Source of the DNA: an uncultured Lachnospiraceae bacterium
GTDB lineage: Bacteria > Bacillota > Clostridia > Lachnospirales > Lachnospiraceae
DNA: 47,189 nucleotides
Assembly (NCBI GenBank): GCA_944384105.1
Contig: CALWSC010000069.1
Location: 1-47,189, forward strand
Reading direction: 5' to 3'
Below, in pieces: positions 1 to 9,132 of the stretch. Under the pieces are notes generated by a model. The model ran no database searches, was not told the DNA's origin, and saw nothing but the letters and a program-made list of their open reading frames with translations. Numbering within the stretch: the stretch's first letter is position 1; each line of letters starts with the position of its first letter. Position numbers and translations under genes: made by a program.

Positions 1-1
1 A

Positions 2-2257
2 GCACTTGATACCGAGACGAGTATTCAGGTTATGGAGCTTCTAAAGGAAGTCGCAAAAGACCGCCTTGTCATCATGGTAACGCATAACCCGGATCTGGCA
101 GAACGCTATGCCACCCGTATCGTTCGCCTGAGCGACGGTGAGATTACGGACGACAGTGATCCGTACAGCCTGGACGAAAAGAGCCTTGCCCCGGCAGAGC
201 ATAAGAACATGGGCAAATCATCCATGAGTTTTCGCACAGCCCTGGCGCTGAGCTTTAACAACCTGCGAACGAAGAAGGGAAGAACATTTCTGACCGCATT
301 TGCAGGCTCGATCGGAATTATCGGCATCTCGCTGATCCTGGCACTCTCAAGCGGCGTGGACACTTATATCGAGGATATCCAGAGAGAGACGATGACTTCC
401 TATCCGATCACAATCGATGCACAGACGCTTGATTTAAGCAGCATTATGGAAAATGTCACAGCCGGTCATACAAAAAAAGATGCCGGTCACAGTCTCGACG
501 GCGTTTACGCAGACAGTGCAGCACTCGAGATGGCAAATCAGATCACGACGAGCGTCACGGAGAACAATCTGACCGAATTCAGAAAGTACCTTGATGATGC
601 GAACAGCGAAATCCGCCAGTACCTTGGCGAAAACGGCGTGATTTACTCCTACGACGTGCCGTTTTCCGTATACGCCAGAAATGAAGAGGGTGAGTTTCAG
701 GACACTGCGGACAATGGAATGGGAAATACAGAGGATATGTATGCTTCCTCCGGTATGTCCCAGGAAGTGCAGCAGGGGATGATGAACACGATGTCCTCCT
801 GGATGGATTCTGCAGGAGGCTTTGCAATGTACAATAACAGTGTATTTGACGAGATGCTTCCGGGAGCGGACGGCGAGCTTGTGAGCGCAGTGACGAAGGA
901 CAGTTATGACGTTGTGGCGGGAGATTATCCGAAGCAGTACGATGAGGTCGTGCTGGTGCTTGATGAAAAAAATGAGATTTCCACTACCATGCTGTACTCC
1001 CTTGGAATGATTCCCAAGGAGGATTACAGCGCGATGCTTGAGGCAATCAACAGCGGGGAGGAATTTGAAGCAAAAGAGTACTCCTGGAGTTATGATGAGC
1101 TGCTTGGCAGGAACTTCTGGCTTGTGCCCGCATGCGAATACTATGAGGACAACGGCGATGGTACCTGGAGTTATATCGGCGATGACCCGATAAAGAGAGA
1201 AAAACGCGCAGAAAACGGCATCCCTCTGACAGTTTCCGGGATCATCCGCCCGAAGGAGGATGCGAAGAACGCAACTATCTCAGGAGCGGTGGGATATACG
1301 AATGCATTAACCGACTATTTAATTGATTATGCGGATGAAAGCCCGGTGGTTCTGGCTCAGCAGAGCAGTCCGGACGTGAATATTCTGACCGGTATGGGAT
1401 TTGAGCCGGGGACAGAAGAAGAGAAGATCGAAGATACCAGGACCTATATTCAGAAACTTGGAATCTCAGGAAAGGCGGCGCTCTGGAAGAGCCTGGCGGG
1501 CGCCATGTATTCCGGAGATGAGGCGGCATATCAGCAGATGGCCGCAATGGACGAGACACAGCTTGCAGCGATGCTGGATCAGTATATGACAAATCCGGAT
1601 AACGAGGTTCTGCTTTCAATCTACGATAACTATATCTCTGCCGGAAGCTATGACGACAATATGACAGCCTTTGGCTTTGTGAGCAGAGAAGCGCCGTCGT
1701 CCATCAGCATATATGCGGATACGTTTGAAGATAAAGACAAGATTGCAGAGTGCATTACGAACTATAACGAGAAAACAGAAGCGGAAAATCAGATCACATA
1801 TACGGACTTTGTGGCCATGATGACCTTTTCAATCACTACAATTATTGATGTGATTTCCTACGTATTGATCGCGTTTGTGGCAGTATCGCTCGTGGTATCC
1901 TCGATCATGATCGGAATCATCACTTACGTCTCTGTTCTGGAGAGAACAAAGGAAATTGGTATCCTGCGTGCAATCGGAGCCTCTAAGCATAATATTTCTC
2001 AGGTATTCAATGCGGAAACCGTGATTATTGGACTGTGCGCCGGAGCACTCGGCGTTGGAATCGCCGCGCTTTTGACCATACCGATCAATGCAGTTATCCA
2101 CAATCTGATCGGAAACAGTGATGTCAATGCGTATATACCCGCGGTGAGCGCTTTGATTCTGGTGATTTTAAGTACAATTCTCACCCTGATCGGCGGACTG
2201 ATTCCCGCGAAGAAGGCAGCGAGAAAGGATCCTGTAAAGGCTTTGAGAACAGAATAA
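2..2257 (+). CDS. ABC transporter ATP-binding/permease fusion (MacB/FtsX type), 5'-truncated by window edge
   Basis: This is the 3' part of an ABC exporter-like protein in which the ATPase is fused to the permease; 751 codons remain. The reading frame is open from base 2, so the start lies outside the window. The first residues are the D-loop (ALDTETS), followed by the H-loop (MVTHNP), so Walker A, signature and Walker B are upstream. A first membrane helix follows at about bases 280-350. Next come about 500 extracellular residues rich in Asp, Glu and Tyr, then three helices near the C-terminus with the FtsX/MacB signature (ERTKEIGILRAIGAS) and the usual end (IPAKKAARKDPVKALR). This four-helix layout with a large outer domain is that of MacB/FtsX mechanotransmission transporters, which move peptides or lipoproteins or respond to antimicrobials. 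The substrate cannot be told. A hairpin terminator follows directly. Confidence 0.9.
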   Translation, partial: ALDTETSIQVMELLKEVAKDRLVIMVTHNPDLAERYATRIVRLSDGEITDDSDPYSLDEKSLAPAEHKNMGKSSMSFRTALALSFNNLRTKKGRTFLTAFAGSIGIIGISLILALSSGVDTYIEDIQRETMTSYPITIDAQTLDLSSIMENVTAGHTKKDAGHSLDGVYADSAALEMANQITTSVTENNLTEFRKYLDDANSEIRQYLGENGVIYSYDVPFSVYARNEEGEFQDTADNGMGNTEDMYASSGMSQEVQQGMMNTMSSWMDSAGGFAMYNNSVFDEMLPGADGELVSAVTKDSYDVVAGDYPKQYDEVVLVLDEKNEISTTMLYSLGMIPKEDYSAMLEAINSGEEFEAKEYSWSYDELLGRNFWLVPACEYYEDNGDGTWSYIGDDPIKREKRAENGIPLTVSGIIRPKEDAKNATISGAVGYTNALTDYLIDYADESPVVLAQQSSPDVNILTGMGFEPGTEEEKIEDTRTYIQKLGISGKAALWKSLAGAMYSGDEAAYQQMAAMDETQLAAMLDQYMTNPDNEVLLSIYDNYISAGSYDDNMTAFGFVSREAPSSISIYADTFEDKDKIAECITNYNEKTEAENQITYTDFVAMMTFSITTIIDVISYVLIAFVAVSLVVSSIMIGIITYVSVLERTKEIGILRAIGASKHNISQVFNAETVIIGLCAGALGVGIAALLTIPINAVIHNLIGNSDVNAYIPAVSALILVILSTILTLIGGLIPAKKAARKDPVKALRTE

Positions 2258-2269
2258 AGAAAGACAAAT

Positions 2270-2308
2270 ATGCAGCCGGAAGCGCATCCCGGCTGCATTT
2301 GCCTTTTT
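2270..2308 (+). terminator. Intrinsic terminator after the ABC transporter
   Basis: A perfect 10-bp stem (ATGCAGCCGG, 2270-2279, with CCGGCTGCAT, 2289-2298) has a 9-nt loop and is followed by a T-rich stretch ending near 2308. It starts 13 bases after the stop codon. Confidence 0.85.
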
Positions 2309-2315
2309 ATGCCCC

Positions 2316-2345
2316 TTGTAAAGATACATCATTGTAGTGTATAAT
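2316..2345 (+). promoter_or_regulatory. Sigma-A promoter of the DUF5717 operon
   Basis: TTGTAA (2316-2321), an 18-bp spacer and a perfect TATAAT (2340-2345) lie 51 bp before the GTG start at 2396. This is the only good match between the terminator and the gene. Confidence 0.65.
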
Positions 2346-2395
2346 CTAATGATAATGAGAAAATTTACATACACTGACAAGAAAAGGATAAGCAG

Positions 2396-5300
2396 GTGAA
2401 CGATTTGAAGAGAAGAATGGAACAGCTTGTCAACGGAAGATTTGAATTCGAGGTTCCGCCTCTGACTCTGTCCGTCCGGGAAGTGCATCTGACGACCGGT
2501 GCGGGGGAGAATATAAGAGATGAATTTTATATCGGCGCTAAGAACGGACGGAGGGTCAAGGGTGTGCTTTCGACTACGAACCGCAGAATTGTGCTCGGCA
2601 GAGACAAGTTCTCCGGAGACGTGGTGGGAATTCCCTACGGCATTGACGTTGCGGGACTTGGTGAGGGAGACACGGTTAAGGGCAGTATTGTCATCCAGAG
2701 CGATCTCGGAGAGCAGTATATTCCTGTGACAGTAGATATACAGTCTGACAATGTGCGCAGCTCTTTCGGCGAGGTGCATACGCTCGGAGACTTTGCGCAG
2801 CTTGCCCAGAAGGACTACAGAGAGGCATTTTATCTGTTTACAAGCGAGAAGTTTACGAGTCTGTTAAGAGGAGAGGATGCCTGCCGCGCGGCGCTGTACC
2901 GCGGCATGTCGAAAAATCCCGTAACCTACCAGCACATGGAGGAGTTTTTGATCGCTGCCGGAAAGAAAGAGCCGGTAAAGCTCGAGATCCGCAAAAAGGG
3001 CAGGGCGTCTTACCGTCTGGAGCGTTCCATGAAGGATACGCTTGCGATCTCGCGAAGTACCTGGGGATATGTGCGCGCGGAGGTAGAAATCTGCGGCGAC
3101 TTTCTCGAGGTCGAGAAGCGTGTTATCACATCCGAGGATTTCATCGGCAGCGTGTTCGGACTGGAATACATTGTGCGAAGAGAAAAGATAGGCGCAGGGC
3201 GTCACTACGGAAAGATTATTCTTCGGACAGTCTGCCAAACCCTGGAGTATGAAATAGAGGCTTCGATTGACAATGGAATTCAGGAGGTGCGCGGCTATCT
3301 TGCCAGCCATCTGAAGGTGGATATGGCGCAGGACTACTTGGCACTCTGCCTCGGAAAGATGGATCAGCAGGAGTGGGGACGCCGTACAGCCGCAAATTTG
3401 AAGCAGTTTGAGGAGAGCGGCAGCAAAGAAATCCTGATGGATCTGTATGCGGCATATGCGGCGTATAAGCAGGGGGAGTCGTACCGCGCGCTTGAGCTCC
3501 TGTTCCCGTACCGAGACTATGAATTCGGTCCCGGTGAAGAGGAAGAGCAGGGCGTTTATCTGTATCTGGCAAAATATACGGAGCTTCTTCCGGTTGAGAA
3601 GCGGGATATTTCCGTAAGGCTTTATTCTCTGCAGAAGCGCCGCCCGGATTCCTTCCTGCTGCTGACGCTCCTTCTGACGGAAGATGAGGAATTTAAGAAT
3701 TCTCCGGCAAAGCAGCTTTACCGAATGGAAAAGCTCTTTGAGATCGGCGGTACAAGCCCGTTTCTCTATCTGGCAGCGTGCGAGATTCTGATACAGGATG
3801 ACGGGATGCTCTGCAAACTGTCCGAATTCATGATCCAGGTGCTTCGCTTCGCGCTGCGCCATGATATTTTGACGAAAGCGCTTGTGGAACGGGCAGCATA
3901 TCTGTCGGGGCATGAAAAGACATTCCGCCGGTCGCTTTATCGTCTGCTGGCAGGAGGATATGAGAAGTTCGGCGGCAACGATGTACTCGAGGCGGTCTGC
4001 CGCCTGATTATGCTCGGCCATCCTACAGACCGGGAATATTTCAAGTGGTACGCGCTGGCTGTTGAGAAGGAGCTGCGCCTGACACGGCTGTATGAATACT
4101 ATATTGAGACGATGGGCGAAGACTTCAGCGGTGTGCTGCCGCAGGTTATCCGCATGTACTTTGCGTATAATAATACGATCGGAAATAAGAAGCGTGCGTT
4201 TATCTACGCGAACGTCATCCGCAACAGGGAAGTCGACCGCACGACATACATGAACTACAAAAAACCGATGGAGCAGTTTGCCAGAGAACAGCTCAAAAAG
4301 CGCAGGATGAACGAGGACTATGCAGTGATTTACCAGGAGTGCATTCCGCAGCTTACAGACGCGGCAGCTGCGGATGCGATGGCGGATGTGATGTTCGTTC
4401 ACCGCCTGACCTGCCATGACAGAAATATCCGCAGAGTCATTGTCTGCCACGAGGCGCTCCAAAGCGAAGCGTCGTACCCGTGCGTGGACGGTACGGCATA
4501 TATTTCGCTTTATACGCCGCAGGCGCAGATCCTCTTTGAGGACGAGAAGCGCCGCCGTTTTGCCTCCACCGTTCCGTATAAGGTGGAAAAGCTGATGGAC
4601 ACCGGTGAATATGTGAAGGCGTGCGCAGCGCTCGATGTGGATAACTTCGGATTTCAGCTTCATCTGTGCGGGGAGAGTGATATGAAAGTCGGTATCCGCA
4701 GCCTCAATGCATTCCGCAGCGCTTCGGAGAACGAGGCTTTTACAGAACAGTACCGTCAGAAACTGCGCCGCTGCCTGCTTGACTACTATGCAGCGCACGC
4801 CGGCGAAGATATGCTCGACGAATATCTGGCAAAGCTGGACTGCGAGGCATTTGCCCGCGTGGACAAGGCAGCGCTTGTGGAGATTCTCATTGACCGCAGG
4901 ATGTATGCCCAGGCTTTTCAGATTATCTGCGACTACGGCTATGAGAATATCCGCATCGGCTCCCTGCTGCGCCTGTGCAGCCGTCAGATCCTGAACCTGG
5001 AGTATGAGGAAAATGAAGAGCTTGTCTATCTGGCGCACTATATATTTTCGCAGGGAAAATACGACGAGGTGATTCTGACTTATCTGCGCGACCACTTTGC
5101 AGGACCGGTGGAGGAGATGTGCGCTGTCTGGGAGCGCGTCAAGGGCTTCGGGCTGGAGAGCTACTATCTGGATGAGCGGATTTTGGTGTACTCCATGTTC
5201 GTGAGAAGATATCCAAAGCAGGGGGCAAAGATTCTGGAGAGCTATGTGAGCCAGCAGGGCAGAGAGCTTGTCATTATGGCGTATCTGACATTTGAAGCGT

Positions 5301-5944
5301 GCGGCTATTTCATGGGGGCGCATATGCCAGAGCCTGTGATTTTTGAGTTTCTTGAGGCTGTGTACGACAGAGAGTGGGAAATGGATCAGATCTGCCGGCT
5401 CGCTCTCTTAAAGCACGACGCGTCGCTTGAGAAGCTCACGGAAAAGCAGGAGAATCAGGCAGGGAAACTGCTGGAAGAGTTTATTCAGAAGAATCTGCGG
5501 TTTGCATTTTATCAGAATCTGCCGGCACAGCTTATCAAGGCGTATCAGCTCGAGGATAAGATATTTGTGGAGGAGAAGCTGCCGGCTGCGGCGCGCGTTA
5601 CGATTCACTACCGTATGGAGCGCCAGGGTGAGCCGGTGCAGGAGTACAAGAGTGAGCCAATGAAAAATATGTACCAGGGTATCTTCGGAAAAGAGTTTCT
5701 GCTCTTCTACGGGGAGACGCTGCGCTACCGCATGACTGTGGAGGTCGGAGAGGACAGCTATGACACTGAGGAGAAGAACGTGACCCTGCAGGAAATTTCC
5801 ACATCCGGAGAGAGCCGCTATCAGCTCTTAAATCAGATGCTCTGCGCCTGTGCAATGGGGCAGGAAGACGATCTGCAGCGCGCGATGCAGCGGTATCTGA
5901 TGCAGGAGAAGCTCACAGAAAACGTATTCTCTATCCTCGACTGA
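2396..5944 (+). CDS. DUF5717-family large protein: beta-sandwich domains plus helical solenoid
   Basis: An 1182-residue protein with no enzymatic motif that I recognise; it matches my recollection of DUF5717, a Clostridia family of unknown function. Residues ~10-120 read as an Ig-like beta-sandwich, with an LSTTNRRIVL strand and later an 'extra-Gly' strand ending IPVTVDI. A second similar unit spans ~190-300. Residues ~300-1050 are almost wholly helical with spaced Leu/Tyr/Ala, like a TPR/SEL-type solenoid. Residues ~1045-1140 look beta-rich again. There is no signal peptide or membrane segment, so it is probably cytoplasmic. The start is GTG with a weak Shine-Dalgarno (aggataag); an in-frame ATG at 2417 is an alternative. 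It is co-directional with the Hsp70-like gene (19-nt gap) and the TPR gene, suggesting one complex. The family call is from memory; the domain reading is inference from sequence. Confidence 0.75.
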   Translation: MNDLKRRMEQLVNGRFEFEVPPLTLSVREVHLTTGAGENIRDEFYIGAKNGRRVKGVLSTTNRRIVLGRDKFSGDVVGIPYGIDVAGLGEGDTVKGSIVIQSDLGEQYIPVTVDIQSDNVRSSFGEVHTLGDFAQLAQKDYREAFYLFTSEKFTSLLRGEDACRAALYRGMSKNPVTYQHMEEFLIAAGKKEPVKLEIRKKGRASYRLERSMKDTLAISRSTWGYVRAEVEICGDFLEVEKRVITSEDFIGSVFGLEYIVRREKIGAGRHYGKIILRTVCQTLEYEIEASIDNGIQEVRGYLASHLKVDMAQDYLALCLGKMDQQEWGRRTAANLKQFEESGSKEILMDLYAAYAAYKQGESYRALELLFPYRDYEFGPGEEEEQGVYLYLAKYTELLPVEKRDISVRLYSLQKRRPDSFLLLTLLLTEDEEFKNSPAKQLYRMEKLFEIGGTSPFLYLAACEILIQDDGMLCKLSEFMIQVLRFALRHDILTKALVERAAYLSGHEKTFRRSLYRLLAGGYEKFGGNDVLEAVCRLIMLGHPTDREYFKWYALAVEKELRLTRLYEYYIETMGEDFSGVLPQVIRMYFAYNNTIGNKKRAFIYANVIRNREVDRTTYMNYKKPMEQFAREQLKKRRMNEDYAVIYQECIPQLTDAAAADAMADVMFVHRLTCHDRNIRRVIVCHEALQSEASYPCVDGTAYISLYTPQAQILFEDEKRRRFASTVPYKVEKLMDTGEYVKACAALDVDNFGFQLHLCGESDMKVGIRSLNAFRSASENEAFTEQYRQKLRRCLLDYYAAHAGEDMLDEYLAKLDCEAFARVDKAALVEILIDRRMYAQAFQIICDYGYENIRIGSLLRLCSRQILNLEYEENEELVYLAHYIFSQGKYDEVILTYLRDHFAGPVEEMCAVWERVKGFGLESYYLDERILVYSMFVRRYPKQGAKILESYVSQQGRELVIMAYLTFEACGYFMGAHMPEPVIFEFLEAVYDREWEMDQICRLALLKHDASLEKLTEKQENQAGKLLEEFIQKNLRFAFYQNLPAQLIKAYQLEDKIFVEEKLPAAARVTIHYRMERQGEPVQEYKSEPMKNMYQGIFGKEFLLFYGETLRYRMTVEVGEDSYDTEEKNVTLQEISTSGESRYQLLNQMLCACAMGQEDDLQRAMQRYLMQEKLTENVFSILD

Positions 5945-5963
5945 CGGGAGGCGAAGATAAGCA

Positions 5964-7208
5964 ATGGAAAAGAGAAACATTATAGCAGGATTTGAACTGG
6001 GAGAAAGGACGTCCCAGATTACAATATATGACAGAAAAGAGAACAAAGCCGCCTGTGTCCCGGTCAAGATCGGGGGAAGCGACAGTGAATTTGCCTCGGC
6101 GCTCAGCCGCAGGGAGGACGGCGGACCGTGGCACTTCGGCCGCGAGGCGGAATACTTCGCAGCACAGCAGCAGGAAGTCCTGATTGACAATCTGTATGCA
6201 TTGTGCAAAGACAATAAGGATACGGAGATCGGTACAGACAGATATCCGGCGTCGTACCTTCTGACCGTATTTCTGCGGGAAGCTCTGCGCCTTGCAGGCA
6301 TCAGCGAGCCGTCGCTGGAACTTTCAGCGCTGATGGTGACTGTGCCGGGAATCACCAGAGAACTTGTTGAAAATATGCGGATTGCATTTCAGGAGCTTGG
6401 AATTTCCAGGGGAAGAGGATTTCTGCAGGATTACGATGAAAGCTTCTATTATTATACGCTCTACCAGCGCCCGGACATCTGGAGCCGCAAGGTTGGTATG
6501 TTTCTGTTCGAGGACAGGGAGGTATCATTTAAGAGCCTGGACATGAACGATAAGACACGTCCCGTACTCGTCAGCGTCGGTCAGGGAGAGCACATCACAC
6601 TGCCGGAGGATCCCCGCGAGAAGGACAGCGCTTTTCAGGCTATGATCGATCGAGTATTCGGGGATGATGTCTACTCCTCCGTATTCCTGATGGGAGACGG
6701 CTTCTCCCGCGACTGGGCAAAGAAATCGGTGCTGCTGCTGTGCCGCCACCGCCGCCACGTATTTATGGGCAATAACCTCTATGTAAAGGGCGCGTGCTAC
6801 GCGGCCAAGGAAAAGATTGAGGAGCGGATGCTGAAGGGATATCTCTTCGTCAGCCGCGATCTCGTAAGGCACAATATCGGTATGGATATGACAGTAAACG
6901 GAAGCAGCACATACTACCTTCTGATACCCGCGGGCATCAACTGGTATGAGGCAGTGCGGGATGTGGATATATTGCTGAACGGGGAAAGAGATCTTGCGTT
7001 CTCTGTCAGCAGTATGGACGACGGTACGAGAAACCGCTACAGTATGGAGCTTCCGGGGCTTCCCCAGAGACCGGACAAGGCGACAAGGCTGCACCTGCAT
7101 CTCGAGTACATTTCCCCGGAGGAGTGTACGATCGAGGTCACAGACGAGGGCTTTGGAGAACTGTTTCCATCCAGCGGGCTTACCTGGAAGGAAACTATGA
7201 GAGGATAA
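5964..7208 (+). CDS. DUF5716-family protein, probable degenerate Hsp70/actin-fold ATPase
   Basis: A 414-residue protein of a Lachnospiraceae family (DUF5716, from memory). Read by eye it follows the DnaK plan. Residues 9-23 (GFELGERTSQITIYD) align with DnaK phosphate-1 (GIDLGTTNSCVAIMD), with Glu for the Mg-binding Asp. Residues 125-130 (VTVPGI) and 157-160 (YDES) match the 'ITVPA...NEPTAA' region. Residues 177-190 sit where DLGGGT should be, but that motif is lost. Residues 242-251 (LMGDGFSRDW) and 273-281 (YVKGACYAA) match the adenosine motif and the 'VAxGAA' helix. Residues ~290-402 look beta-rich, where Hsp70 has its substrate-binding domain. The missing phosphate-2 glycines suggest weak or no ATPase activity. 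It has a good RBS (gggaggcgaagataagca, ATG). Its neighbours suggest a partnership with the solenoid and TPR proteins. The fold is inference; no function is demonstrated. Confidence 0.75.
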   Translation: MEKRNIIAGFELGERTSQITIYDRKENKAACVPVKIGGSDSEFASALSRREDGGPWHFGREAEYFAAQQQEVLIDNLYALCKDNKDTEIGTDRYPASYLLTVFLREALRLAGISEPSLELSALMVTVPGITRELVENMRIAFQELGISRGRGFLQDYDESFYYYTLYQRPDIWSRKVGMFLFEDREVSFKSLDMNDKTRPVLVSVGQGEHITLPEDPREKDSAFQAMIDRVFGDDVYSSVFLMGDGFSRDWAKKSVLLLCRHRRHVFMGNNLYVKGACYAAKEKIEERMLKGYLFVSRDLVRHNIGMDMTVNGSSTYYLLIPAGINWYEAVRDVDILLNGERDLAFSVSSMDDGTRNRYSMELPGLPQRPDKATRLHLHLEYISPEECTIEVTDEGFGELFPSSGLTWKETMRG

Positions 7209-7218
7209 GGAGAGAAAA

Positions 7219-8082
7219 ATGAGCGGATACATTTTATGTCAGGTGGAAAAGGCGAAATCGCCTTACTATATAGAAAATATCAGCGTGAATATCTACTCCA
7301 TAGAGGAACTCTGCTTTTATCTTCGGCACAACATCTATCTGCTGGACGAGACGATCATCAACGAGGAACTCTGCCGCTGGATACGCGACGAGCTGAAATT
7401 AAAGAGACTGTATCAGAAGCTCTACGCGATTCTCGATAAGGAGCACGCAGTCGGAGACTTCATTCTTCCGATCTTCAAGGAGATCAACTATCTCTCCCTC
7501 GCGGAATTCCGCGAAATGAACGAGAAGCTTCAGCAGTTTGCCGAACAGCCGGAAATCGTTCGACGCAAGAAAAAGGCCGATTATCTCTATGAGAACGGCA
7601 AATTTGTCAATGCCGTGAAGGTATACAAAAAGACGCTGGAACTGCGGCAAGAGCTTCTGAAATCCGGCGAGAGCCCGGACAACCTCGGCGTGCAGTTTGT
7701 GGGCAGCATCTACAACAATATGGGATGCGCCTACGGCAGGATGTTTCAGATGGAAGAGGCGATGGAGTGCTTTCAGAAGGCCAATGATATGCTCGGCTCT
7801 GAGGCGTCGCAGAGAAGTCTCCTTTACGCGTGCTGGATGTCACGCTCCCAGGAGGAATATGAGAAATTTGCAGATTCGCTGAATACCGGTGAGAAAATCC
7901 GCCGCCAGGTGGAGGACACCATCGCCGATGCCCGCCGCGACAGCAGCGGCACCGAAGCAGCGGCAGAGTATGAGAAGGTACAGGAAATCTATAAAAAGGA
8001 CGGCGGACAGGCGGGAAAAGAAGCGATGAGAAAACTGCTTGAGAGCTGGACAGCCAAGTATCATAGACAGACAGGATATTAA
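7219..8082 (+). CDS. TPR-repeat protein, third gene of the DUF5717/DUF5716 operon
   Basis: A 287-residue soluble protein. The N-terminal ~110 residues are a helical domain that I do not recognise (many Leu/Tyr/Glu). Two tetratricopeptide-like repeats follow at ~115-148 (ADYLYENGKFVNAVKVYKKTL) and ~162-192 (IYNNMGCAYGRMFQMEEAM). The C-terminal ~90 residues are charged and helical, probably coiled coil. It starts 10 nt after the DUF5716 stop with a strong RBS (aaggagag), and a terminator follows its stop, so it closes the operon. TPR proteins often serve as Hsp70 co-factors, which fits the Hsp70-like neighbour, but no specific Hsp70-binding clamp can be assigned from the sequence alone. Confidence 0.8.
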   Translation: MSGYILCQVEKAKSPYYIENISVNIYSIEELCFYLRHNIYLLDETIINEELCRWIRDELKLKRLYQKLYAILDKEHAVGDFILPIFKEINYLSLAEFREMNEKLQQFAEQPEIVRRKKKADYLYENGKFVNAVKVYKKTLELRQELLKSGESPDNLGVQFVGSIYNNMGCAYGRMFQMEEAMECFQKANDMLGSEASQRSLLYACWMSRSQEEYEKFADSLNTGEKIRRQVEDTIADARRDSSGTEAAAEYEKVQEIYKKDGGQAGKEAMRKLLESWTAKYHRQTGY

Positions 8083-8093
8083 ATATATTCGCG

Positions 8094-8131
8094 ATAAAGC
8101 CGGAAATCAGAAGATAGATTTCCGGCTTTAT
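8094..8131 (+). terminator. Intrinsic terminator of the DUF5717 operon
   Basis: A perfect 15-bp stem pairs 8094-8108 with 8117-8131 around an 8-nt loop. The 3' arm ends in TTTAT and A/T-rich bases follow. It lies 11 bases after the TPR gene stop. Confidence 0.85.
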
Positions 8132-8173
8132 CTATGCAGCCTTAAAAATACTTCGAGGATATGCACATTTTGG

Positions 8174-8202
8174 TTGACAGATATATTTTAGTGTGATAAA
8201 GT
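8174..8202 (+). promoter_or_regulatory. Promoter of the amino acid ABC importer
   Basis: A perfect TTGACA (8174-8179), a 17-bp spacer and a TGa-TAAAGT extended -10 (8194-8202). The start codon is 45 bp downstream, with RBS cggaggg. Confidence 0.75.
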
Positions 8203-8247
8203 GATACCATGTCATAAAGAAGAAAAAGTAAATCGGAGGGAGTATAT

Positions 8248-9114
8248 ATGAAAAGGAAAGTATTTGCAATGTTTTTATCATCTGTGCTTGCCGTTGCTAT
8301 GTTTGCCGGCTGTGGATCGGAGGAGAAGAAGGACAGTACGGCAGATACGGGCAGCAGTTCTCAGACCAGTTCGGATGACGGGGAGCGTGCAGCAGCGGAT
8401 ACGACATACGGCACTGCCGAGGAGGGCAAGTTTGTCGTTGGGTTTGACCAGGAGTTTCCGCCTATGGGATTTGTGGATGAGAACGGCGGATATACGGGCT
8501 TTGACCTGGAGCTTGCCGAGGAGGTGGCAAAGCGCCTGGATCTGGAGTTTGTGGCGCAGCCGATTGCGTGGGACGCAAAGGATATGGAGCTGTCTTCGGG
8601 AACGATTGACTGTATCTGGAACGGTTTTACAATGACAGGCAGAGAGGAAGATTACACATTCTCAGAGCCGTATCTGAATAACCGACAGGTATTTGTGGTG
8701 AATGAGAATTCGGATATTCAGTCCGCAGCCGATCTGGCCGGAAAGATTGTGGAGGTGCAGGCGGATTCCGCAGCAGAAGCGGCGCTTAATGAGAATACAG
8801 AGCTTTCTTCCGCATTTACGATGCAGGCGGTACCGGATTATAATACTGCCATGATGGATCTGGAGCAGGGCGCGGTTGACGCGATCGCGATGGATGAGGT
8901 GGTTGCCTCTTATCAGATCACTTCCCGCGGCAGCAAGTTCCGCGTGCTGGACGAGGAAATTTCATCCGAGGAGTATGCAATCGGTTTTCTGAAGGGGAAC
9001 GACAAGCTGAAAGAGAGCGTGGAAGGCGCGCTTCAGGAGATGGCGGACGATGGAACGCTTGCGAAGGTTTCGGAGGAGTGGTTCGGGTCTGATATTACCA
9101 CATTTGGAAAGTAA
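8248..9114 (+). CDS. Amino acid ABC transporter substrate-binding lipoprotein
   Basis: A 288-residue extracellular lipoprotein of the SBP_bac_3 family, which captures polar amino acids for the importer encoded downstream. It has a signal peptide with the lipobox FAGC near residue 22, then a Ser/Thr/Asp-rich linker to ~60. The mature domain starts VVGFDQEFPPMGF and has the family hallmarks GFDLELAEEVAKRL, DCIWNGFTMTGRE and ADLAGKIVEVQADSAAE. The pattern is that of cystine/glutamine/arginine-type binding proteins; the ligand cannot be fixed by eye. It is first of three co-directional genes (binding protein, permease, ATPase). The 76-nt gap to the permease carries a stable hairpin without a U-tract, which may keep the binding protein in excess. 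Confidence 0.93.
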   Translation: MKRKVFAMFLSSVLAVAMFAGCGSEEKKDSTADTGSSSQTSSDDGERAAADTTYGTAEEGKFVVGFDQEFPPMGFVDENGGYTGFDLELAEEVAKRLDLEFVAQPIAWDAKDMELSSGTIDCIWNGFTMTGREEDYTFSEPYLNNRQVFVVNENSDIQSAADLAGKIVEVQADSAAEAALNENTELSSAFTMQAVPDYNTAMMDLEQGAVDAIAMDEVVASYQITSRGSKFRVLDEEISSEEYAIGFLKGNDKLKESVEGALQEMADDGTLAKVSEEWFGSDITTFGK

Positions 9115-9132
9115 GAAAATACAGTGAACTGC

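Noticed and set aside
2864-5323. Long open frame on the minus strand opposite the DUF5717 gene
   Set aside because: It is a shadow of the plus-strand gene, whose third-position bias keeps the opposite frame open. Composition (many Leu, Ile, Arg, His) is unlike a real protein, and it has no RBS.
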